NCBI GenBank assembly: GCA_039583875.1
Contig: CM077159.1
Coordinates: forward strand, 106,231,295-106,295,294
Reading direction: 5' to 3'
Length of the DNA stretch: 64,000 bases
Source of the DNA: Platanthera guangdongensis
Taxonomy: Eukaryota > Streptophyta > Magnoliopsida > Asparagales > Orchidaceae
Both the position numbers and the translations under genes were made by a program. The notes under the pieces are model-generated. The model saw only the letters and a program-made list of their open reading frames with translations. It had not been told where the DNA came from and did not search any database. Below, piece by piece: positions 21,719 through 32,774 of this stretch. The number at the start of each line of letters is the position of its first letter. Positions within the stretch are counted from its first letter, which is position 1.

Positions 21719-24553
21719 CTAGTTCTGATCAGGTTCTTTTATAACAATTCCTTTTCCAGCTTGGACTTTAGCCTTTACAGCAGCAGCAGCAGGCTCAGCA
21801 TCAGCAGGCTTCTTGCCTTTGAGATCTTTCTTATCAGCCTTGATCTTTTGCCTCTCAAAGTAATGATAGGGCTTAGGAAAGTACTTGCTAGGCTCCACAG
21901 CTGTAGGAGGTAGCTTTCCTAACTTAGCCTTCCTTCTATACTGGACAATGGCTTCCTGCCTAATCTCATGCTTCCTCCATTCTGCTTCTGAGAACCATTT
22001 GTTCCTTTCATGAGCATTGTCCTTGGCTGCTTTCCAGGCTGTGAGAATGATGTTCCTAGAAGTAGGGCTCCACTGTTCAAAATCTGGTTTTTGCTCAGCT
22101 AGTTCCCTAAACTTCTTCTTTGACAGCCTTGTCTCTTCTTCTTTGTCCAAAGCCTCTTGCATAGCTGCTGTTATAGGTTGAACAACCTTTTCTAGAACAA
22201 CTTTGGACTCTCCAGCTGGGGGGCTATACATTGTGCTTACTTCTGCATGAACCATGTCAAAATCTGGAGGTGGATAAATCACCTGAGCTACTTCCTGTTG
22301 CTCACCTCCAAGATATGCACTTTGAATTCCAGATTCAGCAACATTATCATCATCACACAGGGGAGGATAGCCCAGTGTAGCTCTGATGGAGTTAGATATC
22401 CATTTGGCATGGTCAGAGCTAGCTTTGACTAACACCCTCTCCCCCTTTATGACTTCTTGTGCAACATGGTCTCTGACATCATCCTTTTGGAATCTGATCT
22501 GACTGTCCAAATACCTGATCCCATCTTTAAAATAAGGTCTAAGCTTTGTAAGCTGTTCAGAAATGACCTTCTGTGAATCCTTGATTGCAGTCTTGACAGC
22601 AGCAATTTCTTCTTGAAATACTTTATCAAATTCAGCCTTAACTGCAGCAGATGATGTTGAAGGTTCAGCAGTCTTATTCTTCAGTTCAGTGACTATAGCA
22701 TTGTGAGAAGCTGTCAGATTATCATTCATTCTCAACTGATTCTCCAGCACATAGCCTTGCTTCAGTGCTATATCATCTACTTGAGACTTTATCTTCTCTT
22801 GGTGGGTTGCCAGATAGACCACTGCATTACCACCCTTGTGGAAGCATTCATTCATTTCCTTCTTATTCAGGTTCATCTCAAACCTTATTGACTTTATATC
22901 TTGAGCTAAATCAAATTGTAGGGTCTTGTGCCCTTCATCAACATAAGTCTCTATAGCCTTCCTTTGCTCATCCAGCTTGATTTGCAGGGCTACCATTAAG
23001 GCACTGTAATCAGGAGATGGAGCTTGTGTGACTAAGGATTGTTGAGCAACAGTTTGTAGAGCCTTCTTGTAGCTCTGACTTCTTCTCTTGAATACAAAGA
23101 GTTTCTTCTTTTTAGCCCTAGCACTCTCCTCATCTTCAGAGGCAGAAGTGCTGGAAATATCAACCCTGTCCTTAGGGCTTTGTGGTTTTTCAGCTTGCAC
23201 ATCTAGTGCCTTCTCAGTGTCTAGCCTTAAAGGCTCTTCCAGAACTGTCATGTGCTCCCCCTCAGCAGCAGCACCCTTCTCTTCAGCAGCAGCAACCTTA
23301 TCCATGTCAAAATCCTCTTGATCTAAATTAAGAAATAGATCTTCCATTGTGTATTCAGCTGGAGACTGTGCAGGAGAAGTACTGGGTTCATCAACTACTT
23401 TATCAGGAACCACTTCTAGGATAACTGATGTGTCTTGGAGAACAACATCTGGTTCTTGATTTGCTTGCTGAGTTTGCTGATGGACATCAGACAAATCAGA
23501 ATCTATTACAGAAAAATCTAAAGTATTGAGGTCAGTAAGTACCTCTTGAATAATGATTGTGGCTTGCTCACTGTCCAGAGTAGAGGGTTCTTCTACTGCT
23601 GGAAGCTCCCCCTGGCTTGGATCCTTATTCTTGGGGCTAGCTGGAGGCAGCTCCCCCTGGATTTCAGCTGTCTCTTGAGGAGCAGGAGACTTCTCTGCAG
23701 CCACTTCCTCTTGACTATCAGGAGTGAAAACAACTTGTTCTTCACTACCTGAACTGCTGGAGGACTCCTGTGTCACAGGAGCTATCTTCCTCTTCTTCTT
23801 TGGAGGTGAATCTTTCTTAGAAACTTGCTTCTCTGGGGTAGGTAATTCCTTAGATAGTACTCTTTCCCACCTGGAAAATATCCTCATATCCATCCTTCTC
23901 ATATGGTTGATCTTGCTACCAGCAGCATTGCTCATTACCTCTGGTATTGTACCAGCCAGGTAGAGACTAAGTATTCTGCCCAGATTGGGCTTCTTCAGAC
24001 TTTCTTTAATTTTCTCATACACAACCATTGACCAATCTGTTTTTAGGTTGAAGATAATTCTGGTCATGATTGCAAACATGGAGGCAGACACCCTGTCATG
24101 CCCTCCAGTCTTGCTGAGTAGAACTTTGCCTACAATTTCAGACAGATATTTTCCTTGGTTATTCATTCCTTTTCTGTTAAATACAGATCCTATCTTCATC
24201 TTAGGATCTAGACCACACCAGGTAAGTGCTTCCCTGGTCTTAGATGTAGTCACTTCCTCTTCTGCTTGAATTTTAGGTAGCTGAAGTACCTTTCTCAGAG
24301 TTTTGGGTGAAATCTTGACCTTGGTTCCATGCACTCTTGATTTGATTCTGTAACCTGAGTCATCTACTACAGCTCCAGTAAGAAATTCAAGAACTTCCTT
24401 CTTCCATATTTTGTTTGGTTCTGAAACCAAGTACTCCAATCCAGAATCGGTGACTAGGGTTACCACCGATTTGATTTCTTGATCGCCATCGTCGAACGCG
24501 CCACGAACCAGTTCATAGCCTTCATTGACGTTCTCCTCGAGCTTGGGAGCCAT
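21719..24553 (-). CDS. aORF of copy C, intact 944 aa, nuclear-type protein of unknown function
   Basis: This is the only complete copy in the window. Residues ~1-220 form a conserved Trp/Leu/Lys-rich domain (IWKKEVLEFL, LTWCGLDPKMKIGSVF, GGHDRVSASMF) resembling the putative plant transposon protein domain. PPKKKRK at 250-256 matches the classical SV40-like nuclear signal. Residues ~260-480 are acidic, with Ser/Glu clusters. A second basic patch KKKKLFVFKRRSQSYKK lies near 490-510. The middle (~520-700) is rich in heptad-like helix (IKLDEQRKAIETYVDEG). The C-terminus is Lys-rich. There is no signal peptide or hydrophobic span, which argues against an envelope-like role. The ATG follows the promoter at 24554-25060. 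I infer a nuclear, possibly DNA- or chromatin-associated, function; no catalytic motif was recognised. Confidence 0.9.
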   Translation of the reverse strand: MAPKLEENVNEGYELVRGAFDDGDQEIKSVVTLVTDSGLEYLVSEPNKIWKKEVLEFLTGAVVDDSGYRIKSRVHGTKVKISPKTLRKVLQLPKIQAEEEVTTSKTREALTWCGLDPKMKIGSVFNRKGMNNQGKYLSEIVGKVLLSKTGGHDRVSASMFAIMTRIIFNLKTDWSMVVYEKIKESLKKPNLGRILSLYLAGTIPEVMSNAAGSKINHMRRMDMRIFSRWERVLSKELPTPEKQVSKKDSPPKKKRKIAPVTQESSSSSGSEEQVVFTPDSQEEVAAEKSPAPQETAEIQGELPPASPKNKDPSQGELPAVEEPSTLDSEQATIIIQEVLTDLNTLDFSVIDSDLSDVHQQTQQANQEPDVVLQDTSVILEVVPDKVVDEPSTSPAQSPAEYTMEDLFLNLDQEDFDMDKVAAAEEKGAAAEGEHMTVLEEPLRLDTEKALDVQAEKPQSPKDRVDISSTSASEDEESARAKKKKLFVFKRRSQSYKKALQTVAQQSLVTQAPSPDYSALMVALQIKLDEQRKAIETYVDEGHKTLQFDLAQDIKSIRFEMNLNKKEMNECFHKGGNAVVYLATHQEKIKSQVDDIALKQGYVLENQLRMNDNLTASHNAIVTELKNKTAEPSTSSAAVKAEFDKVFQEEIAAVKTAIKDSQKVISEQLTKLRPYFKDGIRYLDSQIRFQKDDVRDHVAQEVIKGERVLVKASSDHAKWISNSIRATLGYPPLCDDDNVAESGIQSAYLGGEQQEVAQVIYPPPDFDMVHAEVSTMYSPPAGESKVVLEKVVQPITAAMQEALDKEEETRLSKKKFRELAEQKPDFEQWSPTSRNIILTAWKAAKDNAHERNKWFSEAEWRKHEIRQEAIVQYRRKAKLGKLPPTAVEPSKYFPKPYHYFERQKIKADKKDLKGKKPADAEPAAAAVKAKVQAGKGIVIKEPDQN

Positions 24554-25060
24554 TAGGGTTTGTAGAATTAGTCTTTAGAAAAGAGAAATGTCGACACAGT
24601 AGTTTGGTCTCGAAACTCTGAAAGCGTGTCGACAAACAAAGACAGAATCCTATTTATACCTTTCTGGTTTGAAGACGAACAGGCGGGATGGATTACTAAA
24701 GATGTGTCGACACTGGCAATAAGTGTCGACACTGACTTATAATGTCTCGACACTCATGTGTCGACACAAGTTTAGTCAACAGATTTTATGTGTCGACACT
24801 TGGTTATGTGTCGACACCACACTACTCGACATGTAGTCGAGACGTTACTTAGAAAATTCTGAGTAAAACTTAAGTGTCGACACCACATTGGATGTGTCGA
24901 CACCTACTCGACATGTGTCGACACTAACATTCTGAAGTGTCGACACCAACTTCCTAGATGTGTCGACACCATTTTCCTGAAGTGTCGACACTTACTATTC
25001 TGTGTCGACATAGACTTGTCTATGTGTCGACACCTTTTTACTTAGCCAATTTTTAGTTCT
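24554..25060 (-). promoter_or_regulatory. aORF promoter of copy C: GTGTCGACAC array plus TATA
   Basis: About a dozen GTGTCGACAC palindromes lie at about 24705-25040. TATAAATA (24651-24658, minus) is 98 bp before the ATG, and GTCGACA copies flank it. It lies between the RNase H stop (25067) and the aORF start and matches the layout in A, B, D and E. Confidence 0.72.
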
Positions 25061-25066
25061 GTAAAC

Positions 25067-28000
25067 TTAGTCTAAGTTTATCATACCTAGTTCAATTTTG
25101 AACCTATTGAACTTAGCTTCTTCTAAGGGCTTAGTAAACATATCAGCTATCTGATTATCAGTTTTAACATATTCAAGTGCAATATCATTTCTTTCTACAT
25201 GCTCCCTAAGAAAGTGATATTTAATCTCAATATGTTTAGTTCTACTATGTGATACAGGATTATTAGCTATTGAAATAGCACTTGTAGAATCACAGAAAAG
25301 TGGAGTTCTACTTACCTGAAATCCATAGTCTTCTAGCTGATGTTGAATCCACAGAAGTTGAGCACAGCAACTTCCTGCAGCTACATATTCTGACTCAGCT
25401 GTGGAGATAGCCACACTGGTTTGCTTCTTACTACTCCATGAAATGAGTCTTCCACCTAGGAATTGACAGGATCCAGTAGTGCTCTTTCTATCTTCTTTGC
25501 ATCCTGCAAAGTCTGCATCTGAATAGCCTGTTAGATCAAAATCTCCATTCCTAGGGTACCAGAGGCCTAGATAAGGTGTGCCCTTTAGATATCTCAAAAT
25601 CCTTTTGACTGCAGTCAAATGAGACTCTTTAGGGCAGGCTTGATACCTGGCACAAACACATGTAGCATACATAATGTCAGGCCTACTTGCAGTCAAGTAT
25701 AGTAAGGAGCCAACTATCCCTCTATACAAGGTTTCATCTACAGGTTTCCCTGCATCATCCTTGCTAAGAGACATACTTGACCCCATAGGAGTCTTCATGG
25801 TACTGGATGAATCCATACCATATTTCCTTATGAGTTCTAGGGTGAACTTGGACTGACATATGGATAGACCACTTTCAGTCTGTTTAACTTGGAGACCCAA
25901 GAAAAACTTCAGTTCTCCCATACTACTCATCTCAAATTGACCTTGCATAAGTTTTGCAAACTTTTTGCAAAGGCTGCTTTCAGTAGACCCAAATATAATG
26001 TCATCTACATATATTTGGACAAGTATGACTTTGCCTCTAGATTCCCTAAGGAATAGAGTCTTATCTATTTTCCCCCTTGTGAACTTGTTCTCAATGAGGA
26101 AACTAGATAGGGTTTCATACCAAGCTCTAGGAGCTTGCTTTAACCCATACAATGCTTTCCTAAGTCTATAGACATAATGTGGAAGAGTAGGATCAACAAA
26201 ACCTGAAGGCTGCTCCACATATACTTCTTCCTTTAGATTACCATTTAGGAATGCTGACTTCACATCCATTTGGTATACCTTGAATCCTTGATAGGTTGCA
26301 TAGGCCAAGAACATCCTTATGGCCTCCAGTCTGGCTACTGGGCAAAGGTTTGATCAAAATCAATACCTTCTTCTTGCCTATATCCTTTTGCAACCAGTCT
26401 TGCTTTATTCTTAATGATGACCCCTTGTTCATCTAACTTATTTCTGTAGATCCACTTAGTTCCTATAACATTGTGATCTTTAGGTTTAGGAACCAGTTCC
26501 CAAACCTTGCACCTTTTGAACTGATTAAGTTCTTCTTGCATAGCTTCAGTCCACTGTGGATCTTGTATAGCTTCTTCAAATTTCTTTGGTTCTATTTGAG
26601 ACAGAAAACTTGAATATACTACAGCATTCTGATTTCTGCTCCTTGTCTGAACACCTTGTCTTGGATCTCCAATAATCAGCTCTACTGGATGATCTCTTAG
26701 ATGCCTGTTGGCTGGAGGCATCCTTACTTCTGGTTGTACTTCTACAGCATCTTCATCATGCTGAGTTCCTTGTACTTCTTCAGCTCCTGGTACATGTAGT
26801 TCTCCCCCTGGACATAAGCCATCTTCTTCTACTTGCTGTCTTGCAGCAGGTACATCTTCTATGGTTAGCTTGTCCATCTTCTTAGTAAGACCTGTGGGGC
26901 TGCACACACTACTAGACAACTCATTGTTAATAAGTTTTGTCTCATCAAAAACTACATGCACAGACTCCTCTACAACTTGTGTAGTCAAGTTGTAGACTCT
27001 ATAAGCCTTACTATTATTGTTGTACCCAACAAACACTCCCTCTTGGGACTTGGCAGCAAACTTAGTTAAGTAAGACTTCCCATTGTTAAGTATGAAGCAT
27101 TTGCAACCAAAAATCCTGAAATAGGATAGGTTTGGTTTCCTGCCTTTCACAACTTCATAGGGGGTCTTATTTAACCTTTTAGTGATGGTAGCCCTATTTA
27201 TCACATGGCATGCAGTGTTAACTGCTTCAGCCCAAAAATACTCAGGCAGTGATGTATCACTAAGTAGGGTTCTACCAGCCTCTATCAAGGTTCTATTCTT
27301 CCTCTCAGCAATGCCATTTTGCTGAGGTGTTCTAGGTGAAGAGAATTCTTGAAATATCCCAAAGTCTTCACATAGTTTTGTCATGCTTTCAGATTGAAAC
27401 TCAGTACCATGGTCACTTCTAATTTTGACCACAGTACTATTTAGTTCATTCTGAATTTGCTTGACAAAGCTGTAGAAGACACTAGGTGTTTCAGATTTCT
27501 GTCTTAAGAAGAACACCCAGGAAAACCTTGAGTAGTCATCAACAACTACAAAGGTGTAGACCTTCCTACCTAAGCTGTGAACTGGCATTGGACCAAAGAG
27601 ATCCATATGCAAGAGGTATAAGCACCTCACAGCATCTTTGTTCTCAATGCTTTTAAAGGTGGATTTGGTCTGCTTGCCCTTTTGACAAGCTGAGCAAATG
27701 CCATCTTTAACACACTTAACTTGAGGACCATTCCTCACTAACTCTTTGCTAAAGAGTTTGCTAATAGTCTTGTAGTTAAGATGAGCTAGCCTCTTGTGCC
27801 ACTTGACACAATGAGAGACTGTCTCATCAGCTACAAGACAAACAGGAGAACCATTGTTCTCAATCATGATGTCTAGACAGTAGACATTCCTCTTTCTATA
27901 TCCTGTCAAAATGATCTCTTGATCACTTGACCTCTTGATATGACAACCATTTTTAACAAATGAGATGTCATACCCTACATCACTTAACTGACTTATACTT

Positions 28001-28239
28001 ATAAGGTTGTGTTTCAACCCTTTAACATAAGCCACTTGAGTAATGGTAACAAGGTTTGAAGAAATGTTACCAAACCCTTTGATGATTCCTTTTTCAGAAC
28101 CACCAAAGGTCACTTTAGGACCATTTTTGATTGGAATGTAGTCCTTCAGTAGTCCCCTTGTTCCAGTCATATGTCTGGAACATCCACTATCCAAGTACCA
28201 TGTTGGGGTATGGCCACTTGGATTCACCTGCAAAACAAA
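25067..28239 (-). pseudogene. Copy C pol (PR-INT-RT-RH), one frameshift
   Basis: It is in frame with gag and separated from it by one UAA. Domains in order are protease DSGCSRHMTG, integrase HHCC finger ([17 protein letters not shown]), integrase catalytic D, D, E ([29 protein letters not shown]), RT ([28 protein letters not shown] near 26000) and RNase H ([30 protein letters not shown]). A 1-bp deletion near 26335 in the [10 protein letters not shown] region shifts the frame; otherwise both halves (26335-28233 and 25067-26314) are open. The single lesion fits the young age. Confidence 0.93.
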
Positions 28240-30278
28240 TTAATGAACCTTAGAACCCAAAGTAAACTTGGGTCCTTGGTGATTGTTAGTTTGCAACATG
28301 ACATAGCTACCTACTGGCTTTCCACCAGGTAGCTTGCTACTCCCATTGGCACTTGCATTGTGCCAACAGTCCAAGGCAAAGTGGCCAACTTTGCCACAGC
28401 ACCAGCATTCAAACTTGTTGTACCTTTGCTTAGGTACAGACTTGGCTGTCTTGACTACAGCAGGCTTATTGAATGTTGGGGCTTTGCCCTTGGACTTGGA
28501 CTGATCCTGAACAGTCCTAGCTGGTTTAATAAAACCCAATCCAGCCTTTCCTTTATGATGAACAAATTCATCAATCAAGGGTAGCACTGATTTAGGTTTT
28601 GAAAACCTAGCAACTAGCTCTCTTTCCTTCTGAAGATTGATCTCCAGTCTCTTAATTTGATCATTTTTATAGGTGATAGTTCCCATCTGAATCACAGTAA
28701 TGTGTTTCAGCCTGGCTACCTCATTGAGCTTTTGATCAAATTTCTTCTCAAAATCTGTTGCAGCTGCCTTGAGATCAGCAATCTCCTTTGCCTGACTTTT
28801 GGCTAGGGTCTTGCTTTTCTTATAGGCTTGCAACAGTACTTTATATTCATCTAAGAGCTGATGAATATCTCCCTCAGATTCAGAAACACTTCCATCACTT
28901 GATGAAGATGAATCTGACTCTGAACTAGAACTGGAATCTGAACTTTGAGTTGGACTTTGTACCTGACTAGGTCCTGGCTGCTCCAGGATTTTGGTACTTT
29001 CAGTCAATGCCATCAGTCCTTGGCACTGACACTCTTCTTGTTCATAGATTGATTCCATGATCTGCATAAACTCTTCTTCTTCTTCAGCAAATAGCCCTAT
29101 GTAGGCTTCAGCATCTGTCTCAGTGTCTGAAGAAGAAATGTCTGAAAGAGTCTTCTCATTCTTTGCAACAAAGAACTTCTCCTTCTTTCCTTTGAAGTGA
29201 GTCTTCTTTTTGTCACTGGATTCTTTTCTTCTCTCAGGACAATCTGCAATAACATGACCCTGTCTATTGCAGCAGTAACACACTATCTTAGACCCAGTTG
29301 CCTTGCTAGTCTTTGTCTTTTTCTTGTCCTTCTTTGAAGGCTTCTTCTCCTGATACTGGACTTCTTTCCCTTTGGAAAATGAAGGTCTGGACCTCCACTG
29401 TTTCTTCTTCAGGAATTTCTGAAAATGTCTGGTGAATGCAGCAAAGTCTTCATCACTTTCACTGCTTGTAGACTTTGTGCTAACAGACTCATCAGATTCT
29501 GATTCAACTACCTCTGGAGGAGGAGTTGATGACTTAGTCCTGCCCTTTCTAGGTACTTCTGACTTGAAGGCAACAGTCCTTTCCCTGTGCTCAGTCCTTG
29601 TTGATTTTTCCTCCTCTTTTCTCACTGACAGCTGCATCTCATAAGACAACAACTTGCCAAACAGTGTGGGAGGAGGAATTTCTCCCAACTTTGCCATTTC
29701 TCTGATGGCACAGATCTTGGTGTCCCAATCTTTGGTTAGGGACCTTAAGAACTTATCATTCAATTCATAGTTAGTGAACTCTCTTCCATAGGACATGAGT
29801 TCATTAACAATTCTATAGAACTTCTTGTAGCATTCAGTGATGCTATCTCCTCTTCCTTGCCTAAAGCTCTCATACTCTTGATTAAGCAAGGACTTCCTAT
29901 CTTGCCTAACTTCTTCAGAACCTTCCATATAGACAATGAGGGTATCCCACATTTCTTTTGCTGTTTTACAGTGAATTAAGTTCTGAAAAGTTGCATCATC
30001 AATGGCACTCACTATTATGTTTTGTGCCCTCTTGTCCATAGTGGCTAGGACAATTTCATCCTTGGTCATCTCAGAGAAATCCTTTGGAGTCCTCTGATTT
30101 GCATCCAATACTGAGACCTTCATGGGCACATATGGCCCCTCTTTGACGTGATGTAGATTCTAGGGTCAGAGGCCTCCATAAATAGCCTAACCCTTTCTTT
30201 TCAGATCCCAAAGATCTCTTTTCTGCATATGGGCAGTTTCATTGAACCCAATTCCTTGTGATTCTCTGAAGAACCCAT
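28240..30278 (-). pseudogene. Copy C gag, N-terminus damaged
   Basis: The ancestral ATG is at 30278. TGA replaces Trp in FGIWKE, and a 1-bp deletion in the YITVKEG stretch near 30148 breaks the first ~45 codons. From about 30129 the frame is open to TAA at 28240-28242 (~629 codons). It shows the copia gag core (NLIHCKTAKEMWDTL), two CX2CX4HX4C knuckles (CYCCNRQGHVIADC and CWCCGKVGHFALDC) and Ser/Asp clusters. An internal start at MKVSVLDANQ could still give a shortened gag, but this is speculative. Confidence 0.9.
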
Positions 30279-30369
30279 GTTTCTTGATTTTCTTGAAACT
30301 GTGTTCTGACTTACACTGAATCTGCCAAACTGGATCTCCTCAGACAGTTGGTCCTTTTTGAGTAACCTC

Positions 30370-30381
30370 CCTCTGATACCA
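30370..30381 (-). other. Primer binding site, copy C
   Basis: The minus strand reads TGGTATCAGAGG, 2 bp inside the 5' LTR boundary at 30384; initiator-Met-tRNA type. Confidence 0.9.
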
Positions 30382-30383
30382 CT

Positions 30384-32505
30384 TGAAAGATATGGTACCT
30401 AAACACCTAGAGGGGGGGGGGGTGAATAGGTGACCTAAACCTTTTTTTAAAACTTTGTTGGCAGCAAAACAGTTATCTCACAGATTTCTACAGCTAACAG
30501 CAATAACAAAATATAAACTGCTAATCCACAGCACAGCACAGCACAGCAGACACACAAATTTATAGTGGTTCCCCAATCTTTGGGTACATCCACTTTCCCC
30601 CTTCGCCTATCTAGCAGTGTACTAGATTCGGCCAAACTTCTCCACTATCTCAGAACCCAACTAGGTTCCTACACCTCAGGCCCAAAGCCTTACACTCAGC
30701 CACCAAGGCCTACACTCAGCCACCCAGGCCTACACTCAGCCAATCAAGGCCTACACTCAGAGTTCTTCAACTCCTACACTCAGGAAATCAAGCCCTACCC
30801 TCAGCCTTTATAATATAGGCTTACAATTCACTCAGATCCAATGGATCCTACAAGTTAAAATTGAATTACAATAACTAACTCTACAACTCAGAAAATAAGA
30901 GAGGAGTTGAGAGTTTCTTGAAGAGTTCTTGGAAGAACTCAGCTAGATCCAAACTGACTTAGCTTCCTTCAAAGCTTCTTGAGTAGAACTGAATAAGTCT
31001 GAATCTTCTGCAGTTGTTCCTTGACCTCTGCTTCTTGAGATCCAGATGATTCTGAATCCTTCTTCTCAGCCTTAGTTCCAAAGACTGAATTCTTGATTGG
31101 AGCTCTCTCTCTCCAACTTCTTAGATCTGCAGTTGGACTGCCAGATCTTCTTGTGTTGATCCTCTGTGTGCCACTTTTCTGATTACTTGAATAATCTGAT
31201 CTATTATTTCAAAATGGCTTCAACAACAACTTATTAACACCTTATCAACTCAACAACAACAGTTTCTGTAAACAGTCTGTGCCTATTTATAGGCCTTCTT
31301 CATGGTAACCGGCTGGTCCGGTTCATAACTGACTTCTGAGATCTCTGACAAGTGCTGTAGACCGGCTGGAACGGCAGCTGTCATGTCATCCAGTCAATTC
31401 TTGAAATTCTCTAACTATCAGATAGTGTCGAGACTTTCTGTTCTTAAGTGTCGACACTTATAGACCAAGTGTCGACACATGTTGTGTAAGTGTCGACACA
31501 AGTCTACAAGGTGTCGACACAACTCCTTGTATGTCTCGACACAGATTCTTCTTCAAGTGTCGACACTGAAATTAAGTGTCGACACAAGTACTTGATCTTC
31601 TGTATCTTGTAGTATTCTTCTAAGTGTCGACACATCTCCTTTGTGTCGACACATCTTCATGTGTTGAAACTGTCAAGTGTCGACACTGCTTCTTGGTGTC
31701 GACACAAGTCTTCAATTTTGTTTCTTCAGCTGAGTGTCGACACATTCCCTTAGTGTCGACACTTGTACTTAGAATATTTTGTAAACTTTTCTGTTCTTTG
31801 CTAAGTGTCGACACAGCTCCTTGTGTCGACACTTTCTTCAAGTGTAGAGTCTTCAACTAAGTGTCGACACATTGTGCTGGGTGTCGACACTTTCTTCAAG
31901 TGTTGACTCTTCTGGTTGTGTGTCGACACATTGTGCTGAGTGTCGACACATACTTCAAGTGTTGACTCCTTTGAGTGTGTGTCGACACATTGTGCTGAGT
32001 GTCGACACATTCTCCATGTGTTGACTCTGCTGATTGAGTGTCGACACATTGTGTTGAGTGTCGACACTTGTCCTTAGTCTCTGCAGAATTTTGCTGAGTG
32101 TCGACACAACTCCAAGTGTCGACACTTTCTGATGTAGACTCAGCTCTTCTAGGTGTCGACACTTCTGCTAAGTGTCGACACAGCTTTTCTGCATTCTTCT
32201 TCACTGAGTGTCGACACAGCTCCAAGTGTCGACACTTTCTGTCTGGTGTCGACTCTTCTTCTCAGGTGTCGACACAATTACTCCAAGTGTCGACACTGCT
32301 TGTCTGGGTGTCGACACAAGCTTTCTCAAGTGTCGACACTTTCCCTCTGGGTGTCGACACATGGACTTAGAAACTTTTAGCTTCAGTCCAGTGAATACCT
32401 AACCTGCACAAGTAACTCAAACAAACATCAAATACATTATGATGTATATCATTGAGTTAGGTGAGGCTTCTTCAAATCAGGTACATTTGACCAATGTACC
32501 CAACA
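30384..32505 (-). repeat. Copy C 5' LTR
   Basis: 2122 bp, near-identical to 19301-21416. Length differences are in the G run, a T run and an extra cagca unit near 30540. TATA is at 31284-31291 and the palindrome array at about 31425-32360. It is followed by the atacc duplication (32506-32510). Confidence 0.95.
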
Positions 32506-32774
32506 ATACCCTACATCACTTAATTGACTTATACTTATTAGGTTGTGTTTCAACCCTTTAACATAAGCCACTTGAGTAATGGTAACCAAGTTACTAGAAA
32601 TGTTACCAAACCCTTTGATGATTCCTTTTTCAGAACCACCAAAAGTTACTTTTGGACCATCTTTGATTGGAATGTAGTCCCTTAGTAATCCCTAGTTCTA
32701 GTCATATGTCTGGAACATCCACTGTCCAAGTACCATATTGGGGCATGGCAACTTGGACTCACCTGCAAAATAGA
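32506..32774 (-). pseudogene. Copy B pol, N-terminal part (protease region)
   Basis: The minus strand continues B after copy C. Homology covers the protease segment (around 32690-32740) and the [27 protein letters not shown] stretch seen in A and C. The first codons follow gag's UAA in frame, as in the other copies. A nonsense change is visible in the TGTRGLL region (ctagttcta near 32690). Confidence 0.85.

Larger units (their letters stand above)
19301..32505 (-). mobile_element. Family 1 Ty1/copia element, copy C (complete, youngest)
   Basis: This is a 13,205-bp element in B, flanked by atacc on both sides (19296-19300 and 32506-32510). By direct comparison I found about 8 substitutions plus three short length changes between its two LTRs over ~2.1 kb, so the insertion is recent. 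The aORF is intact. Gag is damaged only near its N-terminus and pol by a single 1-bp deletion. The LTR array composition differs from A, B and D, marking a subfamily. Confidence 0.95.

Noticed and set aside
21719..24553. Envelope-like protein
   Set aside because: Its position after pol suggests env, but there is no signal peptide, membrane span or fusion-like hydrophobic stretch, and it has nuclear-type basic signals.
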